Part shown: positions 41,304-50,435 of the stretch, piece after piece
Layout of the letters: the number at the start of each line of letters is the position of its first letter
Position numbering within the stretch: the stretch's first letter is position 1
Assembly: GCF_002897295.1 (NCBI RefSeq)
Contig: NZ_BEXF01000001.1
Coordinates: 310,001 to 374,000, forward strand
Direction: 5' to 3'
Length of the DNA stretch: 64,000 nt
Source of the DNA: Brevibacillus reuszeri
GTDB taxonomy: Bacteria; Bacillota; Bacilli; Brevibacillales; Brevibacillaceae
Made by a program: the position numbers and the translations under genes
The notes under the pieces: generated by a model
What the model saw: only the letters and a program-made list of their open reading frames with translations
Told to the model about the DNA's origin: nothing
The model's database searches: none

Positions 41304-42515
41304 TTGAGCAATCAAAAGTTTAACGATATTCAAATGGGGACAAAAACAGTTTGGGCAGGGGAAAAAGAAGTACTCGTGCATGGCGCATCACAAGTGCCTG
41401 TTGTGGTTAGCGTCGCCTACACGTACGACGATATGGATGCATGGTTTGATGTCGCAACAGGAAAAAAACCAGGCCATATTTACGGACGAAATACGAATCC
41501 GACGGTACAGGCATTCGAGGACAAGGTGCGCGTACTCGAAAATGCCGAAGCGGCTACAAGCTTCTCCACGGGTATGGCTGCCATTAGTAACGTTTTGCAT
41601 ACGTTCTTAAAGCCTGGAGATCGGGTTGTCACGATCAAGGATACGTATGGTGGAACGAATAAAATTTTCTCAGAGTTTCTGCCTAAGCTAAACATTGAAG
41701 TGACACTGTGCAATACTGGCAACCACGAAGAGATGGAGGCCGAGATTGCCAAAGGATGTACAATCGTCTATCTGGAAACGCCAACAAATCCTACTGTAAA
41801 AATTACCGATATTGAGCGCATGGCAAAAGCGGGAAAAGCCGTTGGAGCATTGGTGGTCGTTGATAATACTTTTGCTACACCAATTAATCAAAATCCTCTG
41901 CAACTGGGGGCCGACCTCGTTTTACACAGTGCAACGAAATTTTTGGGTGGACACGCGGATGCATTGGGTGGCGTTGTGTGCGGTTCAAAAGAATTAGTAG
42001 AGCAAATCTACCATTATCGTGAAATTAACGGAGCGACGATGGACCCTTGGGCTGCTTATCTTCTGCTAAGAGGAATGAAGACGCTAAAGCTGCGTGTTGA
42101 GCAACAAGCGAAGAATGCTATGGCCCTTGCCAAATATTTGGAGCAGCATGAGCTCGTCGAGCAGGTATTCTACCCAGGGCTGGAAACACATGTACATCAC
42201 GATATTGCCAAAAAACAGATGAGAGGATTTGGCGGCATGCTAAGCTTTTCACTTAAAGGTGGCATGGATACAGTTCGGGTTGTTCTTCCTAAATTGAAAT
42301 ACGCCAATCGTGCTGCAAACCTCGGAGCAGTGGAAACGACTTATGGACCTGCGCGTACAACGAGCCACGTGGAATGCACAGTAGAAGAAAGAAAAGCACT
42401 GGGAATACCAGAAGGTCTTGTGCGATTGTCTGCTGGTATCGAGGATACGGAAGATTTAATTGCCGATTTGGAACAAGCCTTCCAGTCTCTTTCACAAGCA
42501 TCTTTAAGAGGCTAA
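41304..42515 (+). CDS. Cys/Met-metabolism PLP enzyme (cystathionine gamma-synthase/methionine gamma-lyase family)
   Basis: 403 residues. PLP-binding lysine in LVLHSATKFLGGHADALGG, substrate-side YGRNTNPT, STGMAAIS and the C-terminal RLSAGIEDTEDLI. The family covers cystathionine synthase and lyase, O-acetylhomoserine sulfhydrylase and methionine gamma-lyase; motifs alone do not decide. Being single and controlled by a divergent PucR-type regulator, a catabolic role (methionine gamma-lyase) is plausible. TTG 41304 is preferred, 9 nt after AAGGAG; the ATG at 41295 abuts the ribosome site. Confidence 0.88.
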   Translation: MSNQKFNDIQMGTKTVWAGEKEVLVHGASQVPVVVSVAYTYDDMDAWFDVATGKKPGHIYGRNTNPTVQAFEDKVRVLENAEAATSFSTGMAAISNVLHTFLKPGDRVVTIKDTYGGTNKIFSEFLPKLNIEVTLCNTGNHEEMEAEIAKGCTIVYLETPTNPTVKITDIERMAKAGKAVGALVVVDNTFATPINQNPLQLGADLVLHSATKFLGGHADALGGVVCGSKELVEQIYHYREINGATMDPWAAYLLLRGMKTLKLRVEQQAKNAMALAKYLEQHELVEQVFYPGLETHVHHDIAKKQMRGFGGMLSFSLKGGMDTVRVVLPKLKYANRAANLGAVETTYGPARTTSHVECTVEERKALGIPEGLVRLSAGIEDTEDLIADLEQAFQSLSQASLRG

Positions 42516-42540
42516 GAACGAGCTGGATGCTTTTCAAACT

Positions 42541-42566
42541 ACCCCTGGGAGAAATCCTAGGGGTTT
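42541..42566 (+). terminator. Intrinsic terminator of the PLP enzyme
   Basis: ACCCCT...AGGGGT with a short T run. The rest of the 42516-42839 gap holds no recognisable gene; a TAATATG box near 42693 is a possible promoter. Confidence 0.75.
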
Positions 42567-42839
42567 CATACAATTTAATATGTATTCGTACTCCACATAG
42601 AACGGACACCATTCCACAGCAGGGGGAGCAGGTGTGTCATACTGCCAACCTCATCCATCGCCAGTTATTTGCTTGGGCTAAGATGCTTCAGATAATATGA
42701 AGTTACTCCGAATGATCATCGTGCAATACCCAAAAAATCTTGTTTAATCGTATGTATTGTTGTGGTCAAGAGAGGAACAGGATGTACAACGATCGATCTC
42801 ATAGCTTACCAACAGTACGATTGAAATGAGGTATGCAAT

Positions 42840-43325
42840 GTGAAAATCGACCCCGGTGTGCCTCACGCCGACTATACAGATTCTTATCCAGGATTTGTGT
42901 TTCCATTTACAGGGAAGGTGCAATTTCAATTTAATGGTACGCCTTATATTTTCACCCCAGGAAAAGTGGTGCATGGCGGTGCAAAAATGACTCTTGCTCA
43001 AAAAATGTTTGGTAAAACCAACTGGGAATATATTCTTGTCCAATATCGGATATGTAGCGCAGAACTGGAAGAGTCTAGTTTTTCTCCTGGAGGCCTTTCG
43101 ATGTTTCAGACCGAAATGCTGTTTCGAGATGTACTGAATGAAGCCTTAGTATGTGTTGCAAGTAGGCAAAATAGCTGTGAATCACATGCTTTGTTCGAGC
43201 GAGTCTCTCATTCTATTCATGAATACTATAATCAAAGTCTTACAATAGCATCGCTTGCAGAGCAATATAACGTGAATCGAAATCGACTTTCTTATGTATT
43301 CAGATCAAAGCAATGTCTGGAATAA
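42840..43325 (+). pseudogene. AraC-family regulator truncated in its DNA-binding domain
   Basis: 161 residues. The cupin-like sensor part (PGFVFPFTGKVQFQFNGTPY, then GKVVHGGAK and NWEYILVQYRI) matches AraC regulators of iron-siderophore or metabolite uptake. The C-terminus starts the first helix-turn-helix (IASLAEQYNVNRNRLSYVF) and then stops at RSKQCLE. The second helix-turn-helix is absent. Another frame shows MSGII shortly after, hinting at a degraded remnant of the usual GMSP-type continuation. DNA binding is therefore probably lost. Start GTG 42840 with GAGGT upstream. Confidence 0.7.
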
Positions 43326-43343
43326 TCTGAATGCCGTGTGAGG

Positions 43344-43372
43344 AAAGCCCTTGAGTTATTCAAGGGCTTTCT
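43344..43372. terminator. Terminator after the truncated AraC gene
   Basis: AAAGCCCTTG (43344-43353) pairs with CAAGGGCTTT (43361-43370); usable in both directions. Confidence 0.85.
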
Positions 43373-43403
43373 CCTTTTCTTCCGAGTGAGGCTGACCCAT
43401 TTG

Positions 43404-43901
43404 TTAACAACGCGCCTTCAGCTCTTGTATTTGCTCGATATGTCGCTGTTCATGTACATACAATAGCTCCACCCATTGATCCAAGGGAAGATGACCCAAA
43501 ATCGGATGCTTAAAGGCAGCTGTTTTTAGAATCGCTCTATTCTCTACTTTACTCAGAACATCCAAAAAATTGTGTCTGGAATCGTGTAGCATTTGAATGA
43601 TTTGCTGGACTTGAAAAGGCTCGGGGCTTGGCTCTGAAATTTCAGGTGCCTGGATCTTGTTGGAGCGGTCAGCTACATATTGAATCGGAATGTATTCTTT
43701 GTCGATTGGGTTCAATTGCTTGAGTCCATGCACAATTGCTTTTGCGAACAACGTGTCGATAATGACCAAGTGATGACAGACCTGTGCAATACTCCACTTA
43801 TCCTGCTCAAATCGCCGATTGAAATCTTCATCGCGTATAGAGGAAATCTCATTTAGCAGTGTTGCTCTGGTTTTTGCCAAGTTTTCTTCAAAGTAATCCA
43901 T
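43404..43901 (-). CDS. DinB-family protein
   Basis: 165 residues, four-helix DinB/YfiT-like bundle with the three metal-binding histidines: CHHL (about 42-45) and LYVHEQRHIEQI near the C-terminus. These are thiol-dependent transferase-like proteins (bacillithiol S-transferase group) or uncharacterised metal proteins. GGAGGGTTC precedes the ATG. Confidence 0.88.
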   Translation of the reverse strand: MDYFEENLAKTRATLLNEISSIRDEDFNRRFEQDKWSIAQVCHHLVIIDTLFAKAIVHGLKQLNPIDKEYIPIQYVADRSNKIQAPEISEPSPEPFQVQQIIQMLHDSRHNFLDVLSKVENRAILKTAAFKHPILGHLPLDQWVELLYVHEQRHIEQIQELKARC

Positions 43902-44136
43902 ATGAACCCTCCTTTGAAATCAGCATCTTCCATTTATTGTAACAAAATTCTGAGTAGATAGTACTTTAAGTTAGGAATTGTAAAGCCATTTAACGTTCAT
44001 CCTGCTCTCCATTTTTTGTGTACAAGCACCTTATCTTTAATCTGGGCATAGGCTCATAATGGGCGCTACAGATTATACTTGCTAAAAAGAAACGGTTCAA
44101 TTTCCGTTTATCCTAGTTCGGAAAGGAATTGTATAG

Positions 44137-44982
44137 ATGGATCTCTCGGCCAAAATGAGCAATTTTAATAGCAGTACGGCAATATTTCTTGCAGCCATGA
44201 GCTATCAGACCTATCTGCTTTTTTTTGAAGAAAGGCTGATCTTGCCAAAAGGATTTAAGCTTCGCTATACGATCCGTGCGTTTGCTGATGTAGAAAATCC
44301 GACGGAAAATGTATACGGTTTTATTGCAGAGTCAAAAGATCAAATCATCGTAGCCTTTAGAGGGTACGCTGCCTATCCCGCCGATCTTTTAGCGGCCTAT
44401 GACATCCTCCAGGTTCCGTATCCCTTTGTGAAAGATGGGGGCAAAACCTCAAGAGGGTTTACGAGCCTTTATCAGTCGACAAGGGATGCATTAATCAGAA
44501 AGCTGAACAATTTATCGAGCTCCAAAAAGCTGTTTGTTACTGGTCACAACTACGGTGGGGCTTTGGCTACATTAGCTGCTTTAGATTTTGCAGTAAATAC
44601 GAGGTTTGAGAATCCGGTTATTTATACGTACGGTAGTCCACGTATTGGAGACCCTGAATTTGTTTTTCGATTCGATCAAGTGGTAAAAAATAGTGCACGA
44701 GTGGTAAACGTTCATGATCCGTATCCTACTTTCCCCGATAAAAAGTATCCGCCCCCTTTTACAGCAGAAGGTCTATCCTATCAACACGTAAAAACAAAAT
44801 TCCCGATCGCCTTCCAGTTGAATAATACTCCCCGTAATGATGCCATTTCCTGTTACTTTAAAAGCCTCAGTCAATTCAATCCTGATTTTTCACAATCCTT
44901 ATGCACTGAAAATCCAGGTTTTTGTCCTGATACCGAAATGTGTTTTCCCTTTGTAGGCGCATGTAAGTCTCCAAAGGCTTGA
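44137..44982 (+). CDS. Class 3 lipase homologue with catalytic Ser replaced by Asn (pseudo-enzyme)
   Basis: 281 residues of the class 3 (fungal-type) lipase fold. The nucleophile elbow, GHSLGG in the tandem paralogue, reads GHNYGG here (N138, codon AAC 44548-44550). The FRGT oxyanion motif is also altered to FRGY. The other triad positions appear to be kept: D in VVNVHDPYP and H in SYQHVKTKF. It has no signal peptide and a Cys-rich end (LCTENPGFCPDTEMC). The fold is intact but hydrolysis is unlikely; a binding or regulatory role is possible. Confidence 0.85.
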   Translation: MDLSAKMSNFNSSTAIFLAAMSYQTYLLFFEERLILPKGFKLRYTIRAFADVENPTENVYGFIAESKDQIIVAFRGYAAYPADLLAAYDILQVPYPFVKDGGKTSRGFTSLYQSTRDALIRKLNNLSSSKKLFVTGHNYGGALATLAALDFAVNTRFENPVIYTYGSPRIGDPEFVFRFDQVVKNSARVVNVHDPYPTFPDKKYPPPFTAEGLSYQHVKTKFPIAFQLNNTPRNDAISCYFKSLSQFNPDFSQSLCTENPGFCPDTEMCFPFVGACKSPKA

Positions 44983-45010
44983 TTAGTAGAAGTAGAAAGG
45001 AGTTACAGTC

Positions 45011-45838
45011 ATGGATCGCTCAGGTTCAGCTGGCAGCTATAACAGTGAAGATGCGATTTTGCTTGCGGCGATGATCAACCAGTCCTATCACCTTTTTGAA
45101 ACAGACTCACTTGTTTTGCCAAAAGGCTTCAGCCTTCGTTATACCATTCGAGCGCTTGCTGGAGTTGAGGAGCCGGAGCCGGAAGTGTTCGGCTTTATTG
45201 CGGAGTCAACAGATAAAATCATAGTGGTTTTTCGGGGAACCCGAACCTTTAAAGACAATGAGTCGGACCAAGACTTATATCAAGTACCTTATCCTTTTGT
45301 CAAAAATGCTGGGAAAACGCATCGCGGATTCACATGTATTTATCAATCAACGAGAAACGACCTGATCAAAGCTGTAAGCAAGCTTCCAAAATCGAAAAGA
45401 CTATTTGTGGCTGGGCATAGTCTCGGAGGAGGCTTAGCCGTACTCGCTGGTTTTGATTTTGCCGTGAACACGAAGTTTAAAAAGCCTTTCGTGTATACGT
45501 ATGGTAGTCCTCGTGTCGCAGATCCTGCCTTTGCTTCCCGATTCAACGAAAAGGTAACAAATAGTGTTCGCATTATGAATGTACATGATATTATCCCTAC
45601 GTTACCAGCTAAAGCATATTTGCCGCCTTTTACAAAAAACGGGTTGTACTATCGACATGTTCATACGAAGTATTTAATGTCTTTTCAGCTGAACAGTGTA
45701 GCGGTCCGCAATCATGAGATCGTTTGTTATTATAAGTTTCTCAGCGAACAGGACCCAGATTTTACAAAAGCCTTATGTGAGGAGAATCCCGGATTTTGTC
45801 CTGATACAGCGTTATGTGTTCCATTGAAAATCATGTAA
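45011..45838 (+). CDS. Class 3 lipase, intact catalytic elbow
   Basis: 275 residues, tandem paralogue of the preceding gene (28 bp apart, probably one operon). Nucleophile elbow FVAGHSLGGG (S137), oxyanion VFRGT, aspartate in MNVHDIIPTLP and histidine in YYRHVHTKY. The same Cys-rich C-terminus (LCEENPGFCPDTALC) is present. No signal peptide is visible, so it may be cytosolic or exported by an unknown route. AAAGGAG precedes the ATG. Predicted to hydrolyse acylglycerols or similar esters. Confidence 0.88.
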   Translation: MDRSGSAGSYNSEDAILLAAMINQSYHLFETDSLVLPKGFSLRYTIRALAGVEEPEPEVFGFIAESTDKIIVVFRGTRTFKDNESDQDLYQVPYPFVKNAGKTHRGFTCIYQSTRNDLIKAVSKLPKSKRLFVAGHSLGGGLAVLAGFDFAVNTKFKKPFVYTYGSPRVADPAFASRFNEKVTNSVRIMNVHDIIPTLPAKAYLPPFTKNGLYYRHVHTKYLMSFQLNSVAVRNHEIVCYYKFLSEQDPDFTKALCEENPGFCPDTALCVPLKIM

Positions 45839-45867
45839 TTATGTAAATATGGGCATCGTATGGCAAC

Positions 45868-45896
45868 AACCTCACGAAAGAAACAACGGTGAGGTT
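45868..45896 (+). terminator. Hairpin after the lipase pair
   Basis: AACCTCAC (45868-45875) pairs with GTGAGGTT (45889-45896); the T-tract is poor. Confidence 0.55.
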
Positions 45897-45927
45897 ATTG
45901 CGCATCATCAGTTTTTCCCTAAAGTCG

Positions 45928-46197
45928 ATGGAGCTGTATGGTAAGCAAATATACGCTGCGATTGTCCGAGAAGTAAAGCAGGCGAGCACGGCACAAGAAG
46001 GAATTCATGCGATCTGTATGCTTGTGAATACGGCTGTTGAGCTTAGAATAATTGTCGAACAGGCGGATAGAATGGCAAATGAAAGCTTTATGAGGACTGT
46101 CAAACAAAGACTCATTATAAAAAGAAGGCCGCCAAATGCGGTCTTTTTGACTTTGCATGCGGGGCTTCTCAGAGGATTCAGAAAGAGAACGTCGTAG
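45928..46197 (+). CDS. Hypothetical small protein, 3' end doubtful
   Basis: Up to 89 residues: MELYGKQIYAAIVREVKQAS, then TAQEGIHAICMLVNTAVEL and ADRMANESFMRTVKQ. No family recognised and no ribosome site. The frame runs through a terminator (46121-46148). In the +1 frame a TAA lies just before that hairpin, as in the Spo0E-like gene, so the true C-terminus may be near residue 62. Confidence 0.35.
   Translation: MELYGKQIYAAIVREVKQASTAQEGIHAICMLVNTAVELRIIVEQADRMANESFMRTVKQRLIIKRRPPNAVFLTLHAGLLRGFRKRTS
46121..46148 (+). terminator. Intrinsic terminator
   Basis: CCGC/GCGG core stem with flanking A-rich and T-rich arms, then CTTTTT. Confidence 0.7.
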
Positions 46198-46242
46198 TTA
46201 AATGTAAGGAGTTTTTTCGTACAGAAAGGGTGGTAGCTCAAT

Positions 46243-46536
46243 ATGGCAACGTCCGATAAAGATTTAAGAATCTGTAACAAAGGACACCAATACTATAAAA
46301 GCAGCGATTGTCCTTCCTGCCCAATCTGCGAGAAAGAGCGTAAACCTGACAGCGAATTTCTGTCTCTTCTTTCGGCGCCAGCGAGACGGGCATTGGAACA
46401 TCAAGGGATAACTTCCTTGCAGCAGCTCTCTCAGTACAGTGAAAAAGAGATTCTCCAATTTCACGGTATGGGTCCCGCATCTATACCTAAGCTTCGAACT
46501 GCGTTGCAGGAGGAAGGATTGTCATTTAAAAACTGA
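46243..46536 (+). CDS. Zinc-ribbon plus RNA-polymerase-alpha-CTD-like helix-hairpin-helix protein
   Basis: 97 residues. N-terminal zinc knuckles (ICNKGH, CPSCPICEKE) are followed by a helix-hairpin-helix module (APARRALEHQGITSLQQLSQ, then YSEKEILQFHGMGPASIPKL) that matches the C-terminal domain of RNA polymerase alpha. Homologues are known as RpoA-CTD-like proteins; they may bind DNA or sigma factors, but the function is not established. Ribosome site AAAGGGTGG. Confidence 0.82.
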   Translation: MATSDKDLRICNKGHQYYKSSDCPSCPICEKERKPDSEFLSLLSAPARRALEHQGITSLQQLSQYSEKEILQFHGMGPASIPKLRTALQEEGLSFKN

Positions 46537-46846
46537 CTCAAAAATGTAGTGTTACCTAGGTTCAGAGCAGTAATAATAATGTTTAAAAATCGGGTATGCA
46601 GGCACAGGATTCGGTTCGAGTCCTGCGCCTTTTTTTCTACAATCAGGCAGGCATTAAGTACCTTTTTGCTCCAATCTAACAATCTTAATGTTGTTTTAAC
46701 CTTTTCTTTATGTTGGATATCTACTATTTATGGTGTAACAAACAACGAAACACACACAAAAACAATAGAAAGGCGGAATGATATCAGGACAGTATTGGTA
46801 AAGCGGATAGGCGTCGTGACGAAAAACAGATGAGGAGAGATCCGTA
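46537..46846. other. Intergenic region with a strong terminator
   Basis: GGCACAGGA (46601-46609) pairs with TCCTGCGCC (46621-46629), followed by at least seven Ts: an intrinsic terminator for the preceding gene. Its loop TCGGTTCGAG resembles a tRNA T-arm, but there is no tRNA body. The remainder is AT-rich and probably holds the promoter of the phosphoesterase. Confidence 0.75.
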
Positions 46847-48088
46847 ATGAAAAAAATGGTATCAAGTATAGCTGCTTCTGCCATCTTGTTGGGTGGAATC
46901 CTGCCTGTCGTTGATTCTGCTGATGCAAATGACAAATTTTCCGAGAAAAAGATGACGATGACATTTGATGTGATCAGTGACATCCAAGGAGACCTTCGAG
47001 ATTTTGGTCACGTTTTGCAAGACATCAATAAGGAAAATCCAAAGTCCAAAGCGTTGATCATAAACGGAGATATTACTCCTCGTGGCTACGATTTTGAGTA
47101 TCAAGCCGTGCAAGATGTGCTCGATAAAAATCCTCACCCTGAAAACGTATGGTACAGCATCGGTAATCATGAGTTTTATGTGCCAAAGTGGAAGAATCCC
47201 CAAACGCTTGCACAAAGCTCATGGCCAAACGGCACAACGGAAGAAGAGTTGTTTGATAACTTCTACCAATTCAGCGGAGAAGACAAAGTCTATCACCAAA
47301 AAGAAATCAATGGATATCCCTTACTTTTCCTCGGCACAGAAAAATACATGAAATACCACGATCCAAAATTGTGGGATGAAGTATACATGAGTGACGAGCA
47401 ACTGGACTGGCTGAAAGAAAATCTGGAGCATTACAGCAAGCAGAACAAGAATAAGCCCATTTTCGTATTCTCCCACCATGTGCTTCCGGACAGTGTATCC
47501 GGCTCCAGACAAAATCCATATTTGAACGATTACCTGAATGTGGACAAGCTCATGGACATCTTGAAAGACTATCCGCAAGTCGTTTTCTTCACGAGCCACA
47601 CCCATTGGGACCTGAACCTGCCGGACTGGGCAGGCAAAAAGAAAGTCGAAGGCGGAGACAAACGCGGCTTTACCGTCGTAAACACGGGCGGCATTGAAAC
47701 GGGATGGATGTCAGCTGGTCCAGACGGTGGCGAAAAAGTCGCACCGGATGGAGGGGCTTTCAAGCAAGGGCTGCGCTTGCAGGTGTACGGTGATGATGTC
47801 GTGATCCAAGCGTATGATTACCAACACGACAAAGTAATCAAAGAGCTCGGAATCCATAATGGAAAAATCGAACAGCTGGCGCCGAATGTACAGGCAGATG
47901 ATGAAAACAATGTGCTTGTCGGAGCGACGCGATACATGGAGTACGCAGTTGGCAACCAAAAGAACTGGCAGGATTTTGATCCCGAAAATCCACCAGCATT
48001 TCCAGGAAATCAGGTCGTGTTTGTCCGCCATAAAGGGGAAATGAACCTGGAAGACGGCACGCCAATCATGGTCAAATTCAAGAAGTAA
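46847..48088 (+). CDS. Secreted calcineurin-like metallophosphoesterase
   Basis: 413 residues. Signal peptide (about 1-27, ending VVDSADAN). Metallophosphoesterase motifs are complete: DVISDIQGD, INGDIT, YSIGNHEFY, FVFSHHVLP and FTSHTHWDL. It acts outside the cell on a phosphoester, possibly nucleotide or phospholipid; related exported enzymes are phosphate-scavenging. GAGGAGAG lies 7 nt before the ATG. It is monocistronic with its own terminator. Confidence 0.9.
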   Translation: MKKMVSSIAASAILLGGILPVVDSADANDKFSEKKMTMTFDVISDIQGDLRDFGHVLQDINKENPKSKALIINGDITPRGYDFEYQAVQDVLDKNPHPENVWYSIGNHEFYVPKWKNPQTLAQSSWPNGTTEEELFDNFYQFSGEDKVYHQKEINGYPLLFLGTEKYMKYHDPKLWDEVYMSDEQLDWLKENLEHYSKQNKNKPIFVFSHHVLPDSVSGSRQNPYLNDYLNVDKLMDILKDYPQVVFFTSHTHWDLNLPDWAGKKKVEGGDKRGFTVVNTGGIETGWMSAGPDGGEKVAPDGGAFKQGLRLQVYGDDVVIQAYDYQHDKVIKELGIHNGKIEQLAPNVQADDENNVLVGATRYMEYAVGNQKNWQDFDPENPPAFPGNQVVFVRHKGEMNLEDGTPIMVKFKK

Positions 48089-48096
48089 CGGGACTG

Positions 48097-48130
48097 AAGC
48101 CCTTCTGGAGAAATCCTAAGGGCTTTTTTT
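48097..48130 (+). terminator. Intrinsic terminator of the phosphoesterase
   Basis: AAGCCCTT (48097-48104) pairs with AAGGGCTT (48118-48125), followed by Ts. Confidence 0.88.
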
Positions 48131-48263
48131 CGTTACGAATGAAAGTAATTAGGAATATTCGGGCATACTAGTTCTCATACACTGTTAACAACCTTTTTCA
48201 GCCCTCACTTGATAGTGGGGGACTTTTTCATTTTCAGTGGGGAAAACAATTGGGGTGAGAGCT

Positions 48264-48950
48264 ATGTGTGGACGATTTACGATTGTGTTTGATTCCGGCG
48301 AGCTGATGGAGAGGTTTGACGTAAACGAAGTTCCGTATGAGTGGAACAAACGATACAATATTGCCCCAGGACAGCTGATTCCCGCCGTCATAGAAGATAG
48401 GGGACAGCGCCGGCTGGGACAATTAAAATGGGGTCTTGTTCCTTACTGGTCAAAAGATGAGAAAAGCAGCTACAAAATGATCAATGCCAAGGCTGAGACC
48501 ATACAGGAGAAGCCTGCCTTTAAACAGTTGTTTGTGCGCAAGCGATGCATCATCCCGGCTGATGGTTTTTATGAGTGGAGGAAGGTTGGGGGAGAGAAAC
48601 ATCCTATGCGAATCATACTGAAGACTGGGGAGCCTTTTGCATTTGCTGGCTTATTCGATACTTGGACGAATCCAATAGGCGAAAAGCTGCATACATGCAC
48701 GATCCTTACGACAAGACCAAATCAGATTATCGAGAATATTCATGACAGGATGCCGGTTATTTTGCAAAAACAAGACGAAGCGATCTGGCTTGATCGTCAC
48801 AGCTTTGATGCAGATCGATTGCAATCCTTGCTTGTACCGTATGATTCAGAAAAAATGCGTGCCTATCCCGTGCCCGCAATCGTTGGTAGTCCCAAAAATG
48901 ACATGCCTTCTTGTATAGAGGAGATAGGTGATCCGTATTTATTTTTATAG
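48264..48950 (+). CDS. YedK/HMCES-type abasic-site-protecting protein
   Basis: 228 residues. The catalytic Cys2 is revealed when the initiator Met is removed (MCGRFTIV). N in MINAKAET, E in GFYEWRKV and H in IHDRMPVIL complete the known active site. The protein crosslinks to abasic sites in single-stranded DNA and protects them. ATG 48264 is fixed by both GGGGTGAG and the need for Cys at position 2; the 27 bp upstream in-frame is not coding. Its stop overlaps the convergent mtnN stop by 6 bp. Confidence 0.94.
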   Translation: MCGRFTIVFDSGELMERFDVNEVPYEWNKRYNIAPGQLIPAVIEDRGQRRLGQLKWGLVPYWSKDEKSSYKMINAKAETIQEKPAFKQLFVRKRCIIPADGFYEWRKVGGEKHPMRIILKTGEPFAFAGLFDTWTNPIGEKLHTCTILTTRPNQIIENIHDRMPVILQKQDEAIWLDRHSFDADRLQSLLVPYDSEKMRAYPVPAIVGSPKNDMPSCIEEIGDPYLFL

Positions 48951-49628
48951 ACCTGCTTCAAGTAATTTCAGGAGTAGTTCAGCAGAGGTTGTTGAGGCGT
49001 GATGAATGTGCTCATGAAAGCTTTCCTGTCCCTTGTTTCCGGGCTGATCCGATATCGTGCGGATAATCAAAAATGGGACTCCTGCCATCCAGCAGACATG
49101 TCCGATCGAAGCTGCTTCCATTTCCGCAGCGAAAACGCTTGGGAAAGTGCTTCTAATTTTGTCTACCGTTTCGTGATCATCAAAATAATGATCACCAGAC
49201 ACGACTAAGCCGACGTGAACCAAAGGCAGTGTGGATTGAGCAGCAAGCTGAACAAGCTTGGGATCTGCCTGAAAGCTGGGAGGCAGCTCTGGGACCTGTC
49301 CATGCTCGTACCCGAAAAGGGTGACGTTCACATCGTGGTGACGTACTTCGCTTGCAACAACGACATCACCAATTTTGATATTGTCACGAAAGCTGCCGGC
49401 CACCCCTACATTGACGATGTAGTCAGGTGAAAACTGAGAGATTAGTAAGGTGGTGCCAACAGCAGCATTCACCTTGCCGATCCCTGTTTTCACTATAATC
49501 ACTTCGATTCCTTTATAGACACCGATTTCAAAAGTCAAACCAAATAGCAGCACATTTTGCTCGAACACTACCTTGGTTTTAAGAAAAACCAGTTCTTCAT
49601 CCATCGCACCAATGACTCCAATTCTCAT
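48945..49628 (-). CDS. mtnN: 5'-methylthioadenosine/S-adenosylhomocysteine nucleosidase
   Basis: 227 residues, full length for the family. MRIGVIGAMDEELVFL at the N-terminus with the catalytic Glu region, KTGIGKVNAAVGT, and VFAAEMEAASIGHVC plus the late ISDQPGN, where the catalytic aspartate sits. It hydrolyses MTA, SAH and 5'-deoxyadenosine to adenine and the ribosyl product, feeding methionine salvage and recycling. Convergent with the YedK gene. Confidence 0.92.
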   Translation of the reverse strand: MRIGVIGAMDEELVFLKTKVVFEQNVLLFGLTFEIGVYKGIEVIIVKTGIGKVNAAVGTTLLISQFSPDYIVNVGVAGSFRDNIKIGDVVVASEVRHHDVNVTLFGYEHGQVPELPPSFQADPKLVQLAAQSTLPLVHVGLVVSGDHYFDDHETVDKIRSTFPSVFAAEMEAASIGHVCWMAGVPFLIIRTISDQPGNKGQESFHEHIHHASTTSAELLLKLLEAGL

Positions 49629-49734
49629 CCCTAGTAACCCCTTCCGTTGCGTGTTAAGCCAACTGTATCGGTTGACGTGGCGTTAAAGTCAACAGATTCT
49701 ATGAAAGGAAAAGGGAGCAGAGGAAGGAAAGCCA

Positions 49735-50259
49735 CTATCTCTCCAATGAATAAAAGCAGTCATTTACCATCTTGCCGTTGATTTCCGTGCTGTCGGGCAC
49801 AATCTTATCAAGAGTCATTCCTGCCTTTTCCAATACACGGCGTGACGCGATGTGCTCTTCGGAACAAACAGCGGTGAACTTTTGGAATCCATAAGTAGTG
49901 GCAGCGAAATTCATTATGCATGTGAGAGCTTCGGTCGCATAGCCTTTGCCCTTTGCTGCTTCCAGCAAGATGAAGCCTGTTTCCGCAGTAAGCTTATCAC
50001 GGTCTCGGGTGCAAATACTGATCAAGCCGATATCATTACCCGTGTCAGTTTCGCGGATGATCCAGGTGAGCCAGTGAGTCGCGTCAGTGCTCCACGGAGC
50101 CAGCTCCTTTTCAAAGTTACTGCGAATAGCTTCTTCACTCATGGTGGACCCGATGTGTGCCATCAGTGTTGGGTTGGAATAGATGGAGCGGATTAATTCC
50201 CAATCAGATAAAGCCAGTTTGGTAAAAGTCAGGCGATTACTACAGAGTTGGCTCTTCAT
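49735..50259 (-). CDS. GNAT acetyltransferase, RimJ/RimL type
   Basis: 174 residues: CSNRLTFTKLALSDWELI, IGLISICTRDRDKLTAETGFI, then EAAKGKGYATEAL and EEHIASRRVLEKAGMTLD. The acetyl-CoA loop AAKGKGYA is clear. Acceptor unknown. ATG 50259 is supported by AAAGGAGAATACG; the much longer frame upstream is not. Confidence 0.85.
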   Translation of the reverse strand: MKSQLCSNRLTFTKLALSDWELIRSIYSNPTLMAHIGSTMSEEAIRSNFEKELAPWSTDATHWLTWIIRETDTGNDIGLISICTRDRDKLTAETGFILLEAAKGKGYATEALTCIMNFAATTYGFQKFTAVCSEEHIASRRVLEKAGMTLDKIVPDSTEINGKMVNDCFYSLER

Positions 50260-50435
50260 CGTATTCTCCTTTGAAGACAGTAGTGGTGGTGAAATGTCGT
50301 AAGGAAAAAATGAGATCGATCTTACCCCAAAATATATCGAAAAAGAGTAGCAAGTGGCTATAAAAATTTCCAGAAGGAAGAAAAAAATGAACCTCATCTA
50401 GAGTGCATGAACAAGGTATGTACGAGACACGCCGC

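Noticed and set aside
46601..46637. tRNA-like T-arm (GGTTCGAGTCC) near the 3' end of a possible tRNA
   Set aside because: No acceptor, D or anticodon arms upstream; the segment forms a simple hairpin followed by Ts, so it is a terminator.
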